DNA of 64,000 nt from Miscanthus floridulus. Its lineage: Eukaryota; Streptophyta; Magnoliopsida; Poales; Poaceae. Position 1 is the first letter of the stretch, and each line of letters begins with the position of its first letter. The notes under the pieces are model-generated. The model did no database searches and had not been told where the DNA came from. It saw nothing but the letters and a program-made list of their open reading frames with translations. Positions 10,310 through 21,368 of this stretch are shown here, one piece after another. Made by a program: the position numbers and the translations under genes. The stretch lies in assembly GCF_019320115.1 (NCBI RefSeq), contig NC_089583.1, positions 83,283,928-83,347,927 on the forward strand, read 5' to 3'.

Positions 10310-13300
10310 CTACTCCCGCAGAGGGAGAACCATCTCTTTCAAATTGTCCACCAGGTTTTTCACAAGGGGAGCAACCATCTTCTCCATCTCCTCCTGCTCT
10401 TCATCTTCGTAGATGGACGGGAAACCTTCACTCATCACCTTCAGGTTGATTTCCTTCTCGTAATGAGCATGAGCGATGGTGAAGGCCTAGGTGATCCTGG
10501 CGTGAAAAGCACTCTCCTTGAGTTGACCCACCCGAGCCGTAATACCTGCGGCACGAGCCGCGAGCGGGCTGGTCTCCACCGGCTCTTCCACCTTTAGGGC
10601 ATCAAGGACCACCCCAACCATAGCCTGCAAGAGATCGTGCTCATCGCTCTCAACCTGAAGGGTCCTTCGCACATGGGCAAGCTCCTTTTCCAGCTTGACG
10701 GAGATGTTTTTGGCGCTCAACCTATGGCTTACCGCGTCACCGAGCTCCGCCCGGAGAGAGCGGACCACCTCGACATCCTCGTCCACCTTCTGCTGAAGGG
10801 CCATAGCCCTACTCTTGGCTTTTTGCCGGAGGTCCCGCTCCATCTCCAGCTCCTTCAGGACCTCGCCGACCTTCTGATTAGCCGCGGCATTCCTCTACAA
10901 CAGCTCGTCCCGCTCCTTCTGGAGCCTGGCGATCTCCTCCCCATCTAGCTTAGACCTCACCAACAAATCTTCGAACATCCCGTGGGCCTCCTCTGTGTCC
11001 TGACGCGCCTGGGCCTCCCGCTCCTGGGCGGTAGCAAGCTGGGCGGCCATGGCCGCTCGCAGCCGGGCCTCCTTAGAAAGGTGATCCCTCTCCTCCTTCT
11101 GCTCACGAAGAAATTGGGACTTTTTCTGGCTACGAGCAACAAGAATCTGATGAGGAAGAAGACTGGTATCAGAAAAGCAAAAACACGAAAACATGCGAAG
11201 AAAGAGGAAGGCCCAGCAAATACCTGAGAAGTAGGAATAACGATCTTACGGAGAGCTCCTCTGGCCTGGTCCAGGGCGTCCAGCACGGTCGAGATCCCGA
11301 TATCAAGACCCTCCCGCTCCATGCTCTCGGAATGATCATCGAGCGAGAAAAGAGCCGACGTCGGGTCTTGATCGGACATCCACTGGAGCGGCGGCTCCCC
11401 CCGCGTAGGGGAGCGGTCTCCTCCCGACAAAGGGGCTGGGGGCAGCTCCCTCCTGACCCTATGCGGCAGCACCACCACGCTCGAGGATCCTCCGACTGGA
11501 TCCTCATCCATCTGGGCCACTTCAAGCGCCACGGGCGGATCCACCTGGGCCGCCGATGGCGCGGATTGAACTACGCCCTCGAGCGCCACCACGGCCATTT
11601 CCGGCTGGTCCTAGCTTGGCGCGGCCATGACCACCTCCATCGGCGGTATACGGCCCTCAGTCGGCTGTACCACGTCCGCCATGGAGGAAGCAGCCTGCTC
11701 GGTAACCTCCGCGGGCGTGGGCGCCACCACAGACGCTGTCGGGTCGACCAACACGGCCCCGACATCGGCACCACTCCTGCCCAAAATAGGGGTGACAGCA
11801 GGCGATGCCATCTGTCCCATTTGAATGGCGAGGCTCTTCTTGGGCGCCAGCCCCAGAGGATGACTCGTTCGCAAGAACCTGTACAAAGGTAATAACCATT
11901 AGGTCAAAATAGACATGGAGAAAGGATGAAAACAGGGGAATCAGCAACTTACGTTGTCGTCTTTTGTCGGCGGAAGCGTTTTGGGGACCGATCCCCAGCT
12001 CCCTGCCCCGACTCATCTGGGCGGGACCGTTTCGAGCCTGTCCCCTGCTCTGGGGCACGGGGGCTCACCTCTTGAAGCGCGGCACCAGAGCCGCTCCCCT
12101 CCATCGTCCCATGGGGTGCGGCACCAGAGCCGCTCCCATCCATTGTCCCATGGGGCGCGGCACCAGAGCTGCTCCCCTCCATCACCTCACAGGGCGTGGC
12201 ATCAGAGCCGAGCGCGGCTCCGGTGCCACCCCCCTCCATGATCGCCTCGGGGTCAGCGGCAGCAAGCCCGCCCTCCCCCATCCACCGATCCTCGGCTGGC
12301 ACGCCATGCGAAGCGGCGGACTCGCCGGCCTCCACCAACCTCATCGATTCACTTCCCTCCGTGTGGAAAGGGAAGGGCCCCTGCATGGGTGGGTGGCCAC
12401 TTGTCAGCATGTCCTCATCCTCCAGGATGTCCCAATCCACGCCAATGACTACCTCGTCGTCGTCGTCATCATCGTCGTCGTCGTCGTCCTCACTACTCAC
12501 GTCCTCTCCCCGATTCCGAGCCTCCTGCTTCAGTCATTTTGCCTTCTTCAACTCCTCCCTTACCTTCTTGTCCTGCTCGGCCATGAGTCGATTCGCCGCC
12601 GCCACAGCCTTGTCCTTCGGTAGCAGAACCGGACTATCCTTGAAGACTAGCCCCCTCGGCTGGTCCCAACGTTACAATAGCAAGTATTAAAAAAGGGAAA
12701 TTTAGGAGAAAGAAAAGAGCACGGGAGAGGAGGGCTTACAAATTCAAAGAATCCAGGCTCTGGCCGCATTGGGGGTGTCTAGGCACCAGATACACAATGT
12801 CAAGGACCCTGCTTGTAGAATCCTTCGTCGGCTCTGTCGCCTTCTTGATGCGCTGTGCCACCTCTGAATAAGGGAGCGTCTCGTCAACGAGCACCGTCCC
12901 CTCGAACGATATCCCGGGCATCATCCGATGCAGGGGAAGCACGCGCGCCATCAGTGGCTCCACCCTCCTCATGTGGTAGGCGCCGATAATCCCCGTCCCC
13001 TTTACACCCCGACCCTTCAGGGCTTGGAGGGCGGAGAGAAGGTCGGAGATGTGCTTCTTGTCTTTGGACTGGACGCCCCAGCCCCACGACTCCAGAGCAT
13101 CCACAATAAGGCGCCCAATGTACTGTGGTAGGGAGGCACTCACATCATCCCTAACATAAAACCACTGCGAGTGCCATCCCTTGTTGGATGTCGCCAGACG
13201 CATGTATGGATAACCCTTCGACCGGGTATGGCGTAGGTGAATGCTGGCACACCCCATCGGCGCATTCACCTCTTTCCCCCCAATCTTCCTCTTCGACAGA

Positions 13301-13647
13301 CTAATACTAAAGAAATACTGCCATAGATCAAAGTGGGGATCGATCCCCAGGAAACCCTCGCACAGGGCAACAAACGCTGCCATATGTTGAATCCTGTTAG
13401 GAGTTAGATGCTGCAGCTCTACCTCATAGTAATCCAGCAGCCCCCGAAGGAATCTATGTGCAGGTACCCCGAATCCCCGCTCATGGAAGATGGCAAAAGA
13501 GACGACATACCCTTCCGGCGGCACCGGCTCGCCCTCATCGCTAGGTACCAGCCACTCCTAGATGGCGGACAGCGGGCGGAGAAGGCCGCGGCGGACGAGG
13601 CCCTCCAGACGCCGTGGGGTGATGTTAGATCTGCCCCACAACTCCAT
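10310..13647 (-). pseudogene. Spliced antisense gene of A (gypsy-type transposon domain plus coiled coil)
   Basis: Predicted exons on the minus strand are 13647-12740, 12659-11953, 11878-11224 and 11146-10310, with intron phases 0, 2 and 0 and GT/AG borders. Exon 1 begins M-E-L-W-G-R-S-N-I-T and contains G-Y-V-V-S-F, H-E-R-G-F-G-V-P, F-V-A-L-C-E-G-F-L-G-I and S-N-K-G-W-H-S-Q-W-F-Y. This resembles the family Pfam calls 'putative gypsy type transposon' (PF04195, from memory). Exon 2 has a run of about 12 Asp and a Ser/Gly repeat region ending in a basic S-P-K-R-F-R-R. Exon 4 is a heptad-rich coiled coil. Damage: TAG 13558-13560, a one-base loss near 12776, TGA near 12533, and TAGs near 11611, 10894 and 10488. 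The function is unknown; a DNA- or Gag-binding role is only a guess. Confidence 0.75.
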
Positions 13648-13815
13648 TGAGGCGATGGGGGGAAGGGCGGGCGCAAGCTTGACGACGGCTGCAACACGAG
13701 CGCAAGCCGGACGATGGTGGCGATACGGGCACAGGAAGCTGGGGCGGTTGGCGGCGGATGTTTCAGGACTCAAAGGCAGGGGAGCGAAATACGGAACCCT
13801 AGGGGCAAACCCCGT

Positions 13816-13825
13816 GGTTTTATAG
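13816..13825 (-). promoter_or_regulatory. TATA box of the antisense gene in A
   Basis: On the minus strand CCTATAAAACC lies about 170 bp upstream of ATG 13647. The same sequence context is in D (63813-63821) and E (21360-21368). This is evidence for an internal promoter independent of the LTR. Confidence 0.65.
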
Positions 13826-14366
13826 GGGGCGACGGACACGAGAAGGGCAACCGTCCGCCTTGATCTCCGGGCCTGCCATGCGCGCCACCGCGTCACGTCG
13901 TGGGACACACGCCCACAGTCCCTATCCTCTCACCCCAAAGAATCTAGGCGGACGGTTCGCCTTCCCCAGGCAAATCCGGACTCTCTACCCACCTGGGAAA
14001 CGCAAGCCACGAAGGCCTTTTTTCTTTGACCCACCTAGGGCCCAGAAACTCAGCGGCCGGCCCAACTAAGGTAGGATCCGCGAACAATCCAAAATCAAAG
14101 ACGGAAGCACCAGTTAGGTCAGCCCTAAATCAGTTCCCAGCGAATGGGATACCATGACCCACTCGGGAAAACATCTAGTTAACGAAAAGCCAAGTCCTTC
14201 AGCCTTACCCACGAAGGGACCGATACAACCCCCGGACGACTCTACTCGAATCACCCGGGGGCTCGAGGGCTACACCCATCGGGTGCGCTCGTGCGCACCC
14301 TCTGGCAAAAAAAACTTCAACAAAATCAGAAAAAACACCCTCCAGGTGGTTCTACTCGAATCACCT
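13826..14366. other. Upstream region of the antisense gene in A
   Basis: No gene is seen. Short motifs near the right end (TCTACTCGAATCAC with CGGGGGCTCGAGGG, near 14240 and 14350) form a roughly 110-bp imperfect duplication just before the polypurine tract. Confidence 0.5.
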
Positions 14367-14383
14367 AGAGGCTCGGGGGCTAC
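14367..14383 (+). other. Polypurine tract of A
   Basis: GAGGCTCGGGGGCTAC abuts the 3' LTR. The same tract ends B (minus strand, 28836-28855) and E (24640-24655). It primes plus-strand DNA synthesis in this family. Confidence 0.75.
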
Positions 14384-15799
14384 TGTCGGGGACCTAATAC
14401 CGGGGTACCCCAGAAGGTGGAACCGATAACCACCAAACGTGAAAAACTTCTGGACGCATAAGGGCGCCATTTCATCCCTAATTCGAATAACAGGAGTTTG
14501 GTTCTGCCCCGCCCAACGCCTTTGGGACCAGCTCGGTTTCTCCCGAGGGCCGAGGGATAAGCTCCTGTCTTGCCCAATGCCTTTAGGGTGGGCTCGGTCT
14601 CGCCCGAGGGCCAAGGATTAGTGTTCGTCTCGCCCGACGCCTTTAGGGTGGGCTCGGTCTCGTCCGAGGGCTGAGGGATAGTTTCCGCCTCGCCCGACCC
14701 TAGAGGGGTAGGGTCGATCTCGCCCAGGAGATAGGGATTGGTCTCCGCTTCGCCCGATGGCGTGGAATGAGCCTCACCCTGCTCCGTATCTAAAGTATGG
14801 ATCCACCTTACCTGACCACTTCTCCCTGTTCCCTCAGGATGATAGAAATAGGGCAAGACAAGACGTTCAGGTCAACCATGGCTCCAAGAACCATACCCTG
14901 TGCCCTGACAGGAAAAGTACTACCAGGGGAGGACGGGACGGGTGCTTTAGACCCTTTCGAGCGCCGTAGGGCCTGAAAGGTTGTATAGGTGCGTGCTCCT
15001 CGCCCTGTAGAATTGTAGGCGCCGCCTTCAATCCTGGGACACGGAACCCGATGAAGATATATGACAACCGCTACACTCCAGAAGAAGATTTGCTATCTCC
15101 ACAAATGACAGGAATTCCGTCACCACGCTGTAGACCCAAGGGAGCGGCGCCCGCTTCCCAACCCCTCAGGTCCAAAGCCAGAAGGCCTTGACCTCGGCGT
15201 TACTCCGAACCCCGATCCCTCGACACTCCGACGAAGACTCACAAAAACCGGAAGACGTGCGGAGCAAGGATGGGAAAGGCTAATAAGTCGAAACCACTGT
15301 ACTACAGCCCATACCCTGAGCAGGGCAGCATTTTGTAATCAACCTGACACTCTACAGGGATATCAACAGTGTTGTAGGCACTTATCTTCCTTAGCACTCA
15401 TCAGAATAAAGGACCGAACCGGGTAGACGTGAACCACAAGATTAGCTAAAGCCCTTATCCGTGTAAAGCCAGCCCCTTGATCTATAAAAGAGGATGCGCT
15501 TCTCCCATAGAGGGAGGAGAAAAAAGGGAGACCACGGACAGATACACACAGTCAAGTGGCTACGAAGCTTTTGACCTCCTTTCAACCCTTTCATCAGAGA
15601 CTTGGGACCAGTCCCTCTCTCGATCGTTTGTACCCTTTACTACAGACCGTTCGCGGTGCTAATAACACAAGCAGCAGCAAACTGGACGTAGGGACATTCG
15701 GCCCGAACCAGTATAAATCCTGTGTCCTTTAGCGCTCCATCCAGGCCTAACGCGCATTACCATAAATTTATTTGCCAGTGCTTGTATGAAACACCGACA
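14384..15799 (+). repeat. 3' LTR of element A
   Basis: It starts TGTCGGGG and ends ACCGACA, matching 72-1486 throughout, with a TATA box at 15480-15490. Differences from the 5' LTR are scattered and mostly transitions, as expected from decay of methylated cytosines. Confidence 0.93.
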
Positions 15800-15800
15800 G

Positions 15801-17422
15801 TTATCATTGGTGATATTTCAAGAGGTGTGCAAACTAGATCAAGATTGGCTTCATTTTGTGAGCACTTCTTATTTGTGTCATCCATTGAACCTAAGAAGAT
15901 AGATGAAGTTTTGAAGGATGTTGATTGGGTCAATGCTATGCATGAAGAGCTAAACAACTTCACAAGAAACCAAGTATGGGAATTAGTTGAGAGGCCTAAG
16001 GATCATAATGTGATTGGAACCAAGTGGGTCTTTTGGAACAAGCAAGATCAAGATGGAATAGTAATAAGGAACAAAGCAAGATTAGTGGCTCAAGGTTACA
16101 CTCAAGTTAAAGGTCTTGACTTTGGAGAAACATATGCCCTGGTTGCAAGATTGGAAGCAATTAGGATCTTGTTAGCTTATGCTTGTGCCCACAACATCAA
16201 GTTGTACCAAATGGATGTGAAGAGTGTATTTCTCAATGGGTACACCAATGAGCTTGTGTATGTTGAGCAACCTCCCGGTTTTAAAGATGAGAAGAAACCC
16301 AACCATGTTTACAAGTTGAGAAAGGCTTTGTATGCATTAAAACAAGCACCTAGAGCATGGTATGAGAGATTGGGAGATTTCCTACTCTCTAAGGGATTCA
16401 AGATGGGAAAGGTTGACACCACTCTCTTCACCAAGAAGCTTGGACATAACTTGTTTGTAATGCAAATCTATGTTGATGATATCATATTTGGGTCAACAAA
16501 TCAAGATTTTTGTGAGGAGTTTGGCAAGATGATGGCAAGTGAGTTTGAGATGTCCATGATTGGAGAGCTTAGTTACTTCCTTAGTCTTCAAATCAAGCAA
16601 ATGAAGAATGACACGTTTGTGAGTCAAGGCAAGTATATCAAGGACATGCTAAAGAAGTTTGGAATGGATGATGCTAAAGCTATTAGTACACCAATGGGAA
16701 CAAGTGGAAGCTTGGATAGTGATGCTAGTGGCAACATGGTGGATCAAAAGATGTATCGGTCTATGATTGGAAGCCTACTCTATGTGACCGCATCAAGGCC
16801 GGATGTGATGTTTAGTGTATGCATGTGTGCGAGATTCTAAGCCTCACCAAGAAAAAGTCATTCGAAAGCAACAAAGAGAATATTGAGGTACTTGAAGCAT
16901 ACACAAAATGTTGGATTGTGGTATCCCAAAGGAGCAAGATTAGAGTTGATTGGATATTCGGACTCTGACTATGTGGGATGCAAAGTTGAGAGAAAGAGCA
17001 CATCGGGCACATGTCAACTATTGGGAAGATCACTTGTGTCTTGGTCATCAAAGAAACAAAATAGTGTAGCACTTTCAACCACCGAAGCGGAGTACATTTC
17101 GGCCGATAGTTATTATGCTCAATTACTTTGGATGAAGGCTACTTTGAGTGACTTTGGAATTAAATTCAAGCAAGTGCCATTGCTATGTGACAATGAGAGT
17201 GCCGTAAAGCTCACCAACAACCCGGTTCAACATTCAAGAACAAAGCATATTGATGTCCGCCATCATTTCATAAGAGATCACCAACAAAAAGGGGACATTT
17301 GCATTGAGAGTGTGGGCACCGAAGATCAACTTGCCGATATCTTCACCAAGCCACTTGATGAAAATAGGTTTTGCAAGCTAAGGAATGAATTGAACATACT
17401 TGACTTCTCCAATATGTGTTGA
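15801..17422 (+). pseudogene. Copia RT and RNase H of element F
   Basis: The frame continues from bases 1-71 and is open except for one TAA at 16838-16840. RT shows N-A-M-H-E-E-L-N, K-W-V-F, A-R-L-V-A-Q-G-Y, Q-M-D-V-K-S-V-F-L-N-G, A-L-Y-A-L-K-Q-A-P-R-A-W-Y and the catalytic Y-V-D-D at 16469-16480. RNase H shows G-Y-S-D-S-D-Y, S-K-K-Q-N-S-V-A-L-S-T-T-E-A-E-Y and the terminal T-K-H-I-D-V-R-H-H-F-I-R and A-D-I-F-T-K-P-L blocks. It ends at TGA 17420-17422. The sequence is AT-richer than the gypsy elements and much less broken, although it must predate A. Confidence 0.92.
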
Positions 17423-18579
17423 TGCACCCCCCACTTATATGACATGCCTCTCCTTTGAGCAATCCAAGGTAAAAGTTGATTGGCATGGCATACATCCTTG
17501 CTAAGGACATGTTTAGTGCATCTAGACATATTTCACATTTGAATAGGCTCATTCATGAAAATCAAATGAATTTGATGCTTGTATGGTACCACTATTGCTT
17601 GTATGCTTGAAATGGTCTAGTGGTGGCATATGACATGTTTGTGGACTTGTAAACCTAGTGTTTGATCTAGAAAATAAGCTATAAGTGTTTAACTCAACAT
17701 GGTACAAGATAACCCTTACTTGGAGGTATGAAGAAGCTTGTCCTTGGATCAAACCGAATTAAATATCTTTTGCAAGTAATCTAGATTAAACCAAATTGGG
17801 AAAATGATCCTCATTTCACATGGTTTCACCCCAACCTATCTATAATTTGAGCTCACCTTTTTGTGCTAATTGTTGACAAAGGGGGAGAGAAATTCACAAA
17901 GATAGTAAGATAGGAGAAGCAAACAAATAAAATGACATTGCAAATAAAATAACATTGTAAGGGGAAGCAAACAAATGAAATGACATTGTAAGGGGAAAAT
18001 AAAAAATGCACACAGGTAGGGGGAGCAAGCTCATAAACTTGTATGTTGTATTTGAATGTGCATTTCATATATTTGCTTGCATGGCACAAGTTTTAAATTT
18101 CAATATCCATGCTTGTGTGGTGTATGCTAGTTATATGCTTGAATGGTGAAATGAAAAACTAGCATGCATAGGCTAAAGTAACTAGACTTATGTTCATTTT
18201 ATGGAAACTAGACCCTTGCTTGTAATGTTGATCTCATGGGGTATTCTAGTTTTTGTGTATGTATAGTTACTAATGGTGCTAAGGATGGCATATTGGTGCA
18301 CTCCGATTGGTATCACGCTTCAAAGGTCCATCTCTTATACCTTAGCATCATACGGTAGAAATTATCTCCTATATTTCCTATCTAAGCATATGTGCAAGCT
18401 ACAATCCAAACTCTTAGCATATATGTAGGGGGAGCAATTGCTACCATTTGGAGCTCATGAAACTTGTCCATATTCTTTTACACATGGTAAATATGCTTGG
18501 GCAAGCAACATGGATTCAATTAAATCTCAATTCATATCTTTGTGTAAGGGTTGTCATCAATTACCAAAAAGGGGGAGAT
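17423..18579 (+). other. 3' untranslated region and polypurine tracts of F
   Basis: No gene. At least five purine tracts of the form AAGGGGGAG or TAGGGGGAGCAA are scattered at about 17878, 17958, 17988, 18015 and 18427. The last, AAAAAGGGGGAGAT (18566-18579), abuts the LTR and is the functional-position polypurine tract. Confidence 0.65.
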
Positions 18580-20571
18580 TGAAAGCTCTAGATTGGTTTT
18601 GGTTAATTGATGAAACCCTAAGTGCTAACCTAGTTTATCAAAGTGATTATGAGATAGGTAGCACTACTCCAAGTGATGAAGCAATGGCGAAGATCATGAC
18701 GATGGTGATGGCATGGTGATGATCAAATGCTTGAACTTGAAAAGAAGAAAGAGAAAAACAAAAGGCTCAAGGCAAAGGTATAAATAGTAAGAGCCATTTT
18801 GTTTCGGTGATCAAGACACTTAGCGAGTGTGATCACATTTAGGTTAGATAGCCGTACTATTAAGAGGGGTGAAACTCATATTAAAATGCGGTTATCAAAG
18901 TACCACTAGATGCTCTAACTCATTGCGTATGCATTTAGGATCTAGTGGAGTGCTAACACCCTTGAAAATGTTTGTGAAAATATGCCAACACATGTGCACA
19001 AGGTGATACACTTGGTGGTTGGCACATTTGAGCAAGGGTTAGAAACTTCACCGTTGGAGTGTCCGCCCGTAGAGTGCGGACAGTTCGATGGTGCCACCGG
19101 CGCCCTAGATAGAAAAGACAGGGGTTCACAGAGTGACCGGACGCTGGTGGTGTAGTGACCAGACGCTGGGTTCAGTGTTCGGTCAGTAGCAGCGGTGAGC
19201 ATGCGTCTCGGTCTTGTGACTAGACGCTGGCACGAAGAGTTACCGGACATTGGCAGGGTGCGTTCGGTCAGTGCTGACGTATGCTGACGTGAGGCGCACA
19301 GAGGAAACGTTGAGTGACCGGACGCCAGGTGAGTCCGGTCAAGCATCACCGGACGCGTCCGGTCGTGAAATTTCGCATTTGGAACCTTACTGGAAATGAT
19401 CGGATGCTGGGGGTCCTTTGTTCGGTCACTTTCTAACTGACGCGTCCGGTCATCACTTGACCGTTAAGATCGGGCGATTGACGTTTGAAGCCGATGAGAC
19501 ATGGTAAGCAACGAGCGACCGGATGCTGGGGTCCTACGTCTAATCGAACTGACCGGAGCATCCGGTCACCCCGTGTTGTGCCCAATGAAGGGGTACAATG
19601 GCTCTATTTCGTGGGGGCTTCTATTTAAGCCCCATGGCCAGCTCAAGCTCACTCTCTTGGCCATTTGCATTGACATAGCAAGCTTGTGAGCTTAGCCAAA
19701 GCCCTCCCACTCATCTCCATCATCGTTTCATCATCATTGTGAGATTGGGAGAGAATCCAAGTGCATTGCTTGAGTGATTGCATATAGTGGCACTTAGCAT
19801 TCGTGTTTCGCTGCGGGATTCATCTGTAACTCTTGGTGGTTGCTACCACCTAGATGGCTTGGAGCAGCGAGGATCATTGAGCGGAGGTTGGTGATTGTCT
19901 CTGGCTTCGATCGTGGTGATTGTGAGGGGTCTTGTGCCTTCCCCGGTGGAGAGCCGAAAGGTAACTCTAGTGGATTGCTTGTGTCATTGAGTAACCTCAC
20001 TTGTGGGTAGGTTCTTGCGGTGTCCAATTATAAGGACGAGGTTCGTGCAACACCTCTTAGCCGCCGAACCACCAAGTGTTGGTCGACACAACGGGGACTA
20101 GCGTGCCAGCAAGCACATGAACCTCGAGAGAAAAATTAGTTGCCTCTTGCCCTTTGGTATTCTCCTGGTGATTGATTTAGTATTCATCTTGTGATTGGTT
20201 CACTCCTCTACATGACGGTATAATCACCCTACTCACTCATTTGTATTCTTGCAAACTAGTTGTGGCAAGCTCTTTAGTGTAATTAGAATTGAGAGCTTGC
20301 TTTATTATTTTAAGTTCATCTAGTGGAGCTCTTTAGAGTAGCAAGATTGAGAGCTCTTAGTGAGTAGTAACATTGCAAGTTGTGTGCCTAGTAATCATTG
20401 CAACTAGAATTGTTGGATATGTGGCTTGCAACCCTTGTACAGCTAGAGCAAGTTTGCATTTCGCTATTTGTCATACTAATCAAATTGCTCTAGTTGATTT
20501 GTAGATTTTAAATAGGCTATTCACCCCCCTCTAGCCATATTAGGACCTTTTAGATGCCCAACTCCTTTCAG
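18580..20571 (+). repeat. 3' LTR of copia element F
   Basis: It starts TGAAAGCTCTAG directly after the polypurine tract and ends CTCCTTTCA; the next bases GGCTG should be one target-duplication copy. A TATA-like CTATTTAAG is at 19621-19629. The final part (from about 20500, ATTCACCCCCCTCTAG) resembles the end of solo LTR G. Confidence 0.82.
19055..19575. repeat. ACCGGACGC minisatellite-like region in LTR F
   Basis: The motif GACCGGACGCTGG/GTCCGGTCA, on both strands, recurs about a dozen times in the U3 with variable spacing. A looser version is in solo LTR G (about 23040-23360). These could be enhancer repeats. Confidence 0.65.
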
Positions 20572-21220
20572 GCTGTTCTCCTTTAGGATGTGTATGGCAG
20601 CGATGTGGTCTTAGATCTTCTTCTTGTCCTTCTTCGGGATGCCCCACTTCCTCCACTCCATCAGGACCTCTTCAATCAGACGCTCAGTGAACTCCAACAA
20701 AGGGGCGTCTACGTCATTCTTGAGGTAGAACCACTGCGAGTGCCACCCCTTGTTCGACATCAAGAGCCGCATGGATGGGTACTCACTGACCCGATTGTTC
20801 CGAAGTTTGATGCTGGCGCACCCCATTGACATGTGCAGCTCCTACCTGACACCCTTCTCCCTCTTTTTTGGAGGTTGACGGTGAAGAAATACCTCCACAA
20901 GTCGAAGTGGGGCTGATCCCCAAGAATCCTTTGCACAGCGCGATGAACGTTGTCATGTGTTGTATCCCATTAGGATTATGATGCTGCGGTTCGATCTTGT
21001 TGAAGTGCAGTGGCCCTCAGAGGAATTTGTGGACGGGATTCGTGAGCCCACGCTCATGGAAGTGGGCGAATGACACCATGTAGCAGTCGAGCGGCGATAG
21101 CAGATCCTCGTCGCTGGGTAGCAACCACTCCTTGGCCGATGTACGTGCGCGTAGAATACCACGATGGATGAGGCACTTCTTGCGCTGGAAGGTGATGTTG
21201 AAACGGCACCATAGATCCAT
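20572..21220 (-). pseudogene. Antisense gene of E, 5' fragment
   Basis: It begins M-D-L-W-C-R-F-N-I-T at 21220, parallel to A and D, then S-F-A-H-F-H-E-R-G and, after frame breaks, M-G-C-A-S-I-K-L-R-N-N-R and M-S-N-K-G-W-H-S-Q-W-F-Y-L-K. It is cut at 20572 by copia F, just after the I-L-K-E segment of the N-terminal domain. The remaining exons are outside the window. Confidence 0.75.
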
Positions 21221-21359
21221 TGGAGGTGGGGGCGGATGGATGCGAGCTCAACGACGGTGGGGATGCGGAGACAGGAAACCTAAGCGATTGGTGGCGGTGG
21301 CATGGCTGTGGAGGTAAGAATGTAGGCGTGCATATGAAACATGAAGGGCTAACTCTTTG

Positions 21360-21368
21360 GTTTTATAG
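21360..21368 (-). promoter_or_regulatory. TATA box of the antisense gene in E
   Basis: Minus-strand CTATAAAACCAAAG lies about 141 bp upstream of ATG 21220. It matches the boxes in A and D. Confidence 0.6.

Larger units (their letters stand above)
72..15799 (+). mobile_element. Element A: complete Tat-lineage Ty3/gypsy LTR retrotransposon
   Basis: A 15.7-kb element bounded by two LTRs of about 1415 bp that start TG and end CA. It is flanked by the 5-bp target duplication GTTAT (67-71 and 15800-15804). The order on the plus strand is LTR, primer-binding site, gag, protease, RT, RNase H, integrase, a 6.7-kb 3' region with two minus-strand reading frames, polypurine tract and LTR. The integrase-last order defines Ty3/gypsy; the long 3' region with an antisense gene is characteristic of the Tat group in grasses. 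Gag and pol are broken in at least ten places, so it is not autonomous now. By eye the first 375 bp of the two LTRs differ at about 26 places, almost all transitions. Confidence 0.95.
15800..20571 (+). mobile_element. Element F: Ty1/copia retrotransposon, right part
   Basis: It comprises the C-terminal RT and RNase H, a 1.2-kb 3' untranslated region and a complete 3' LTR. RT followed by RNase H at the C-terminus, with integrase placed before RT, is the copia order. Repeated AGGGGGAG motifs and a long LTR beginning TGAAAG resemble the SIRE/Maximus group. F is inserted in the antisense gene of E, and A is inserted in F. The left part is bases 1-71 and beyond the window. Confidence 0.88.

Noticed and set aside
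10637..10948. Plus-strand frame opposite exon 4 of the antisense gene in A
   Set aside because: Leucine-rich shadow of the coiled-coil coding strand; not conserved in D.
11129..11131. Splice acceptor at 11131/11130 for exon 4 in A
   Set aside because: It gives a one-base frame error in both A and D; the acceptor at 11148/11147 (exon start 11146) keeps phase 0 in both.
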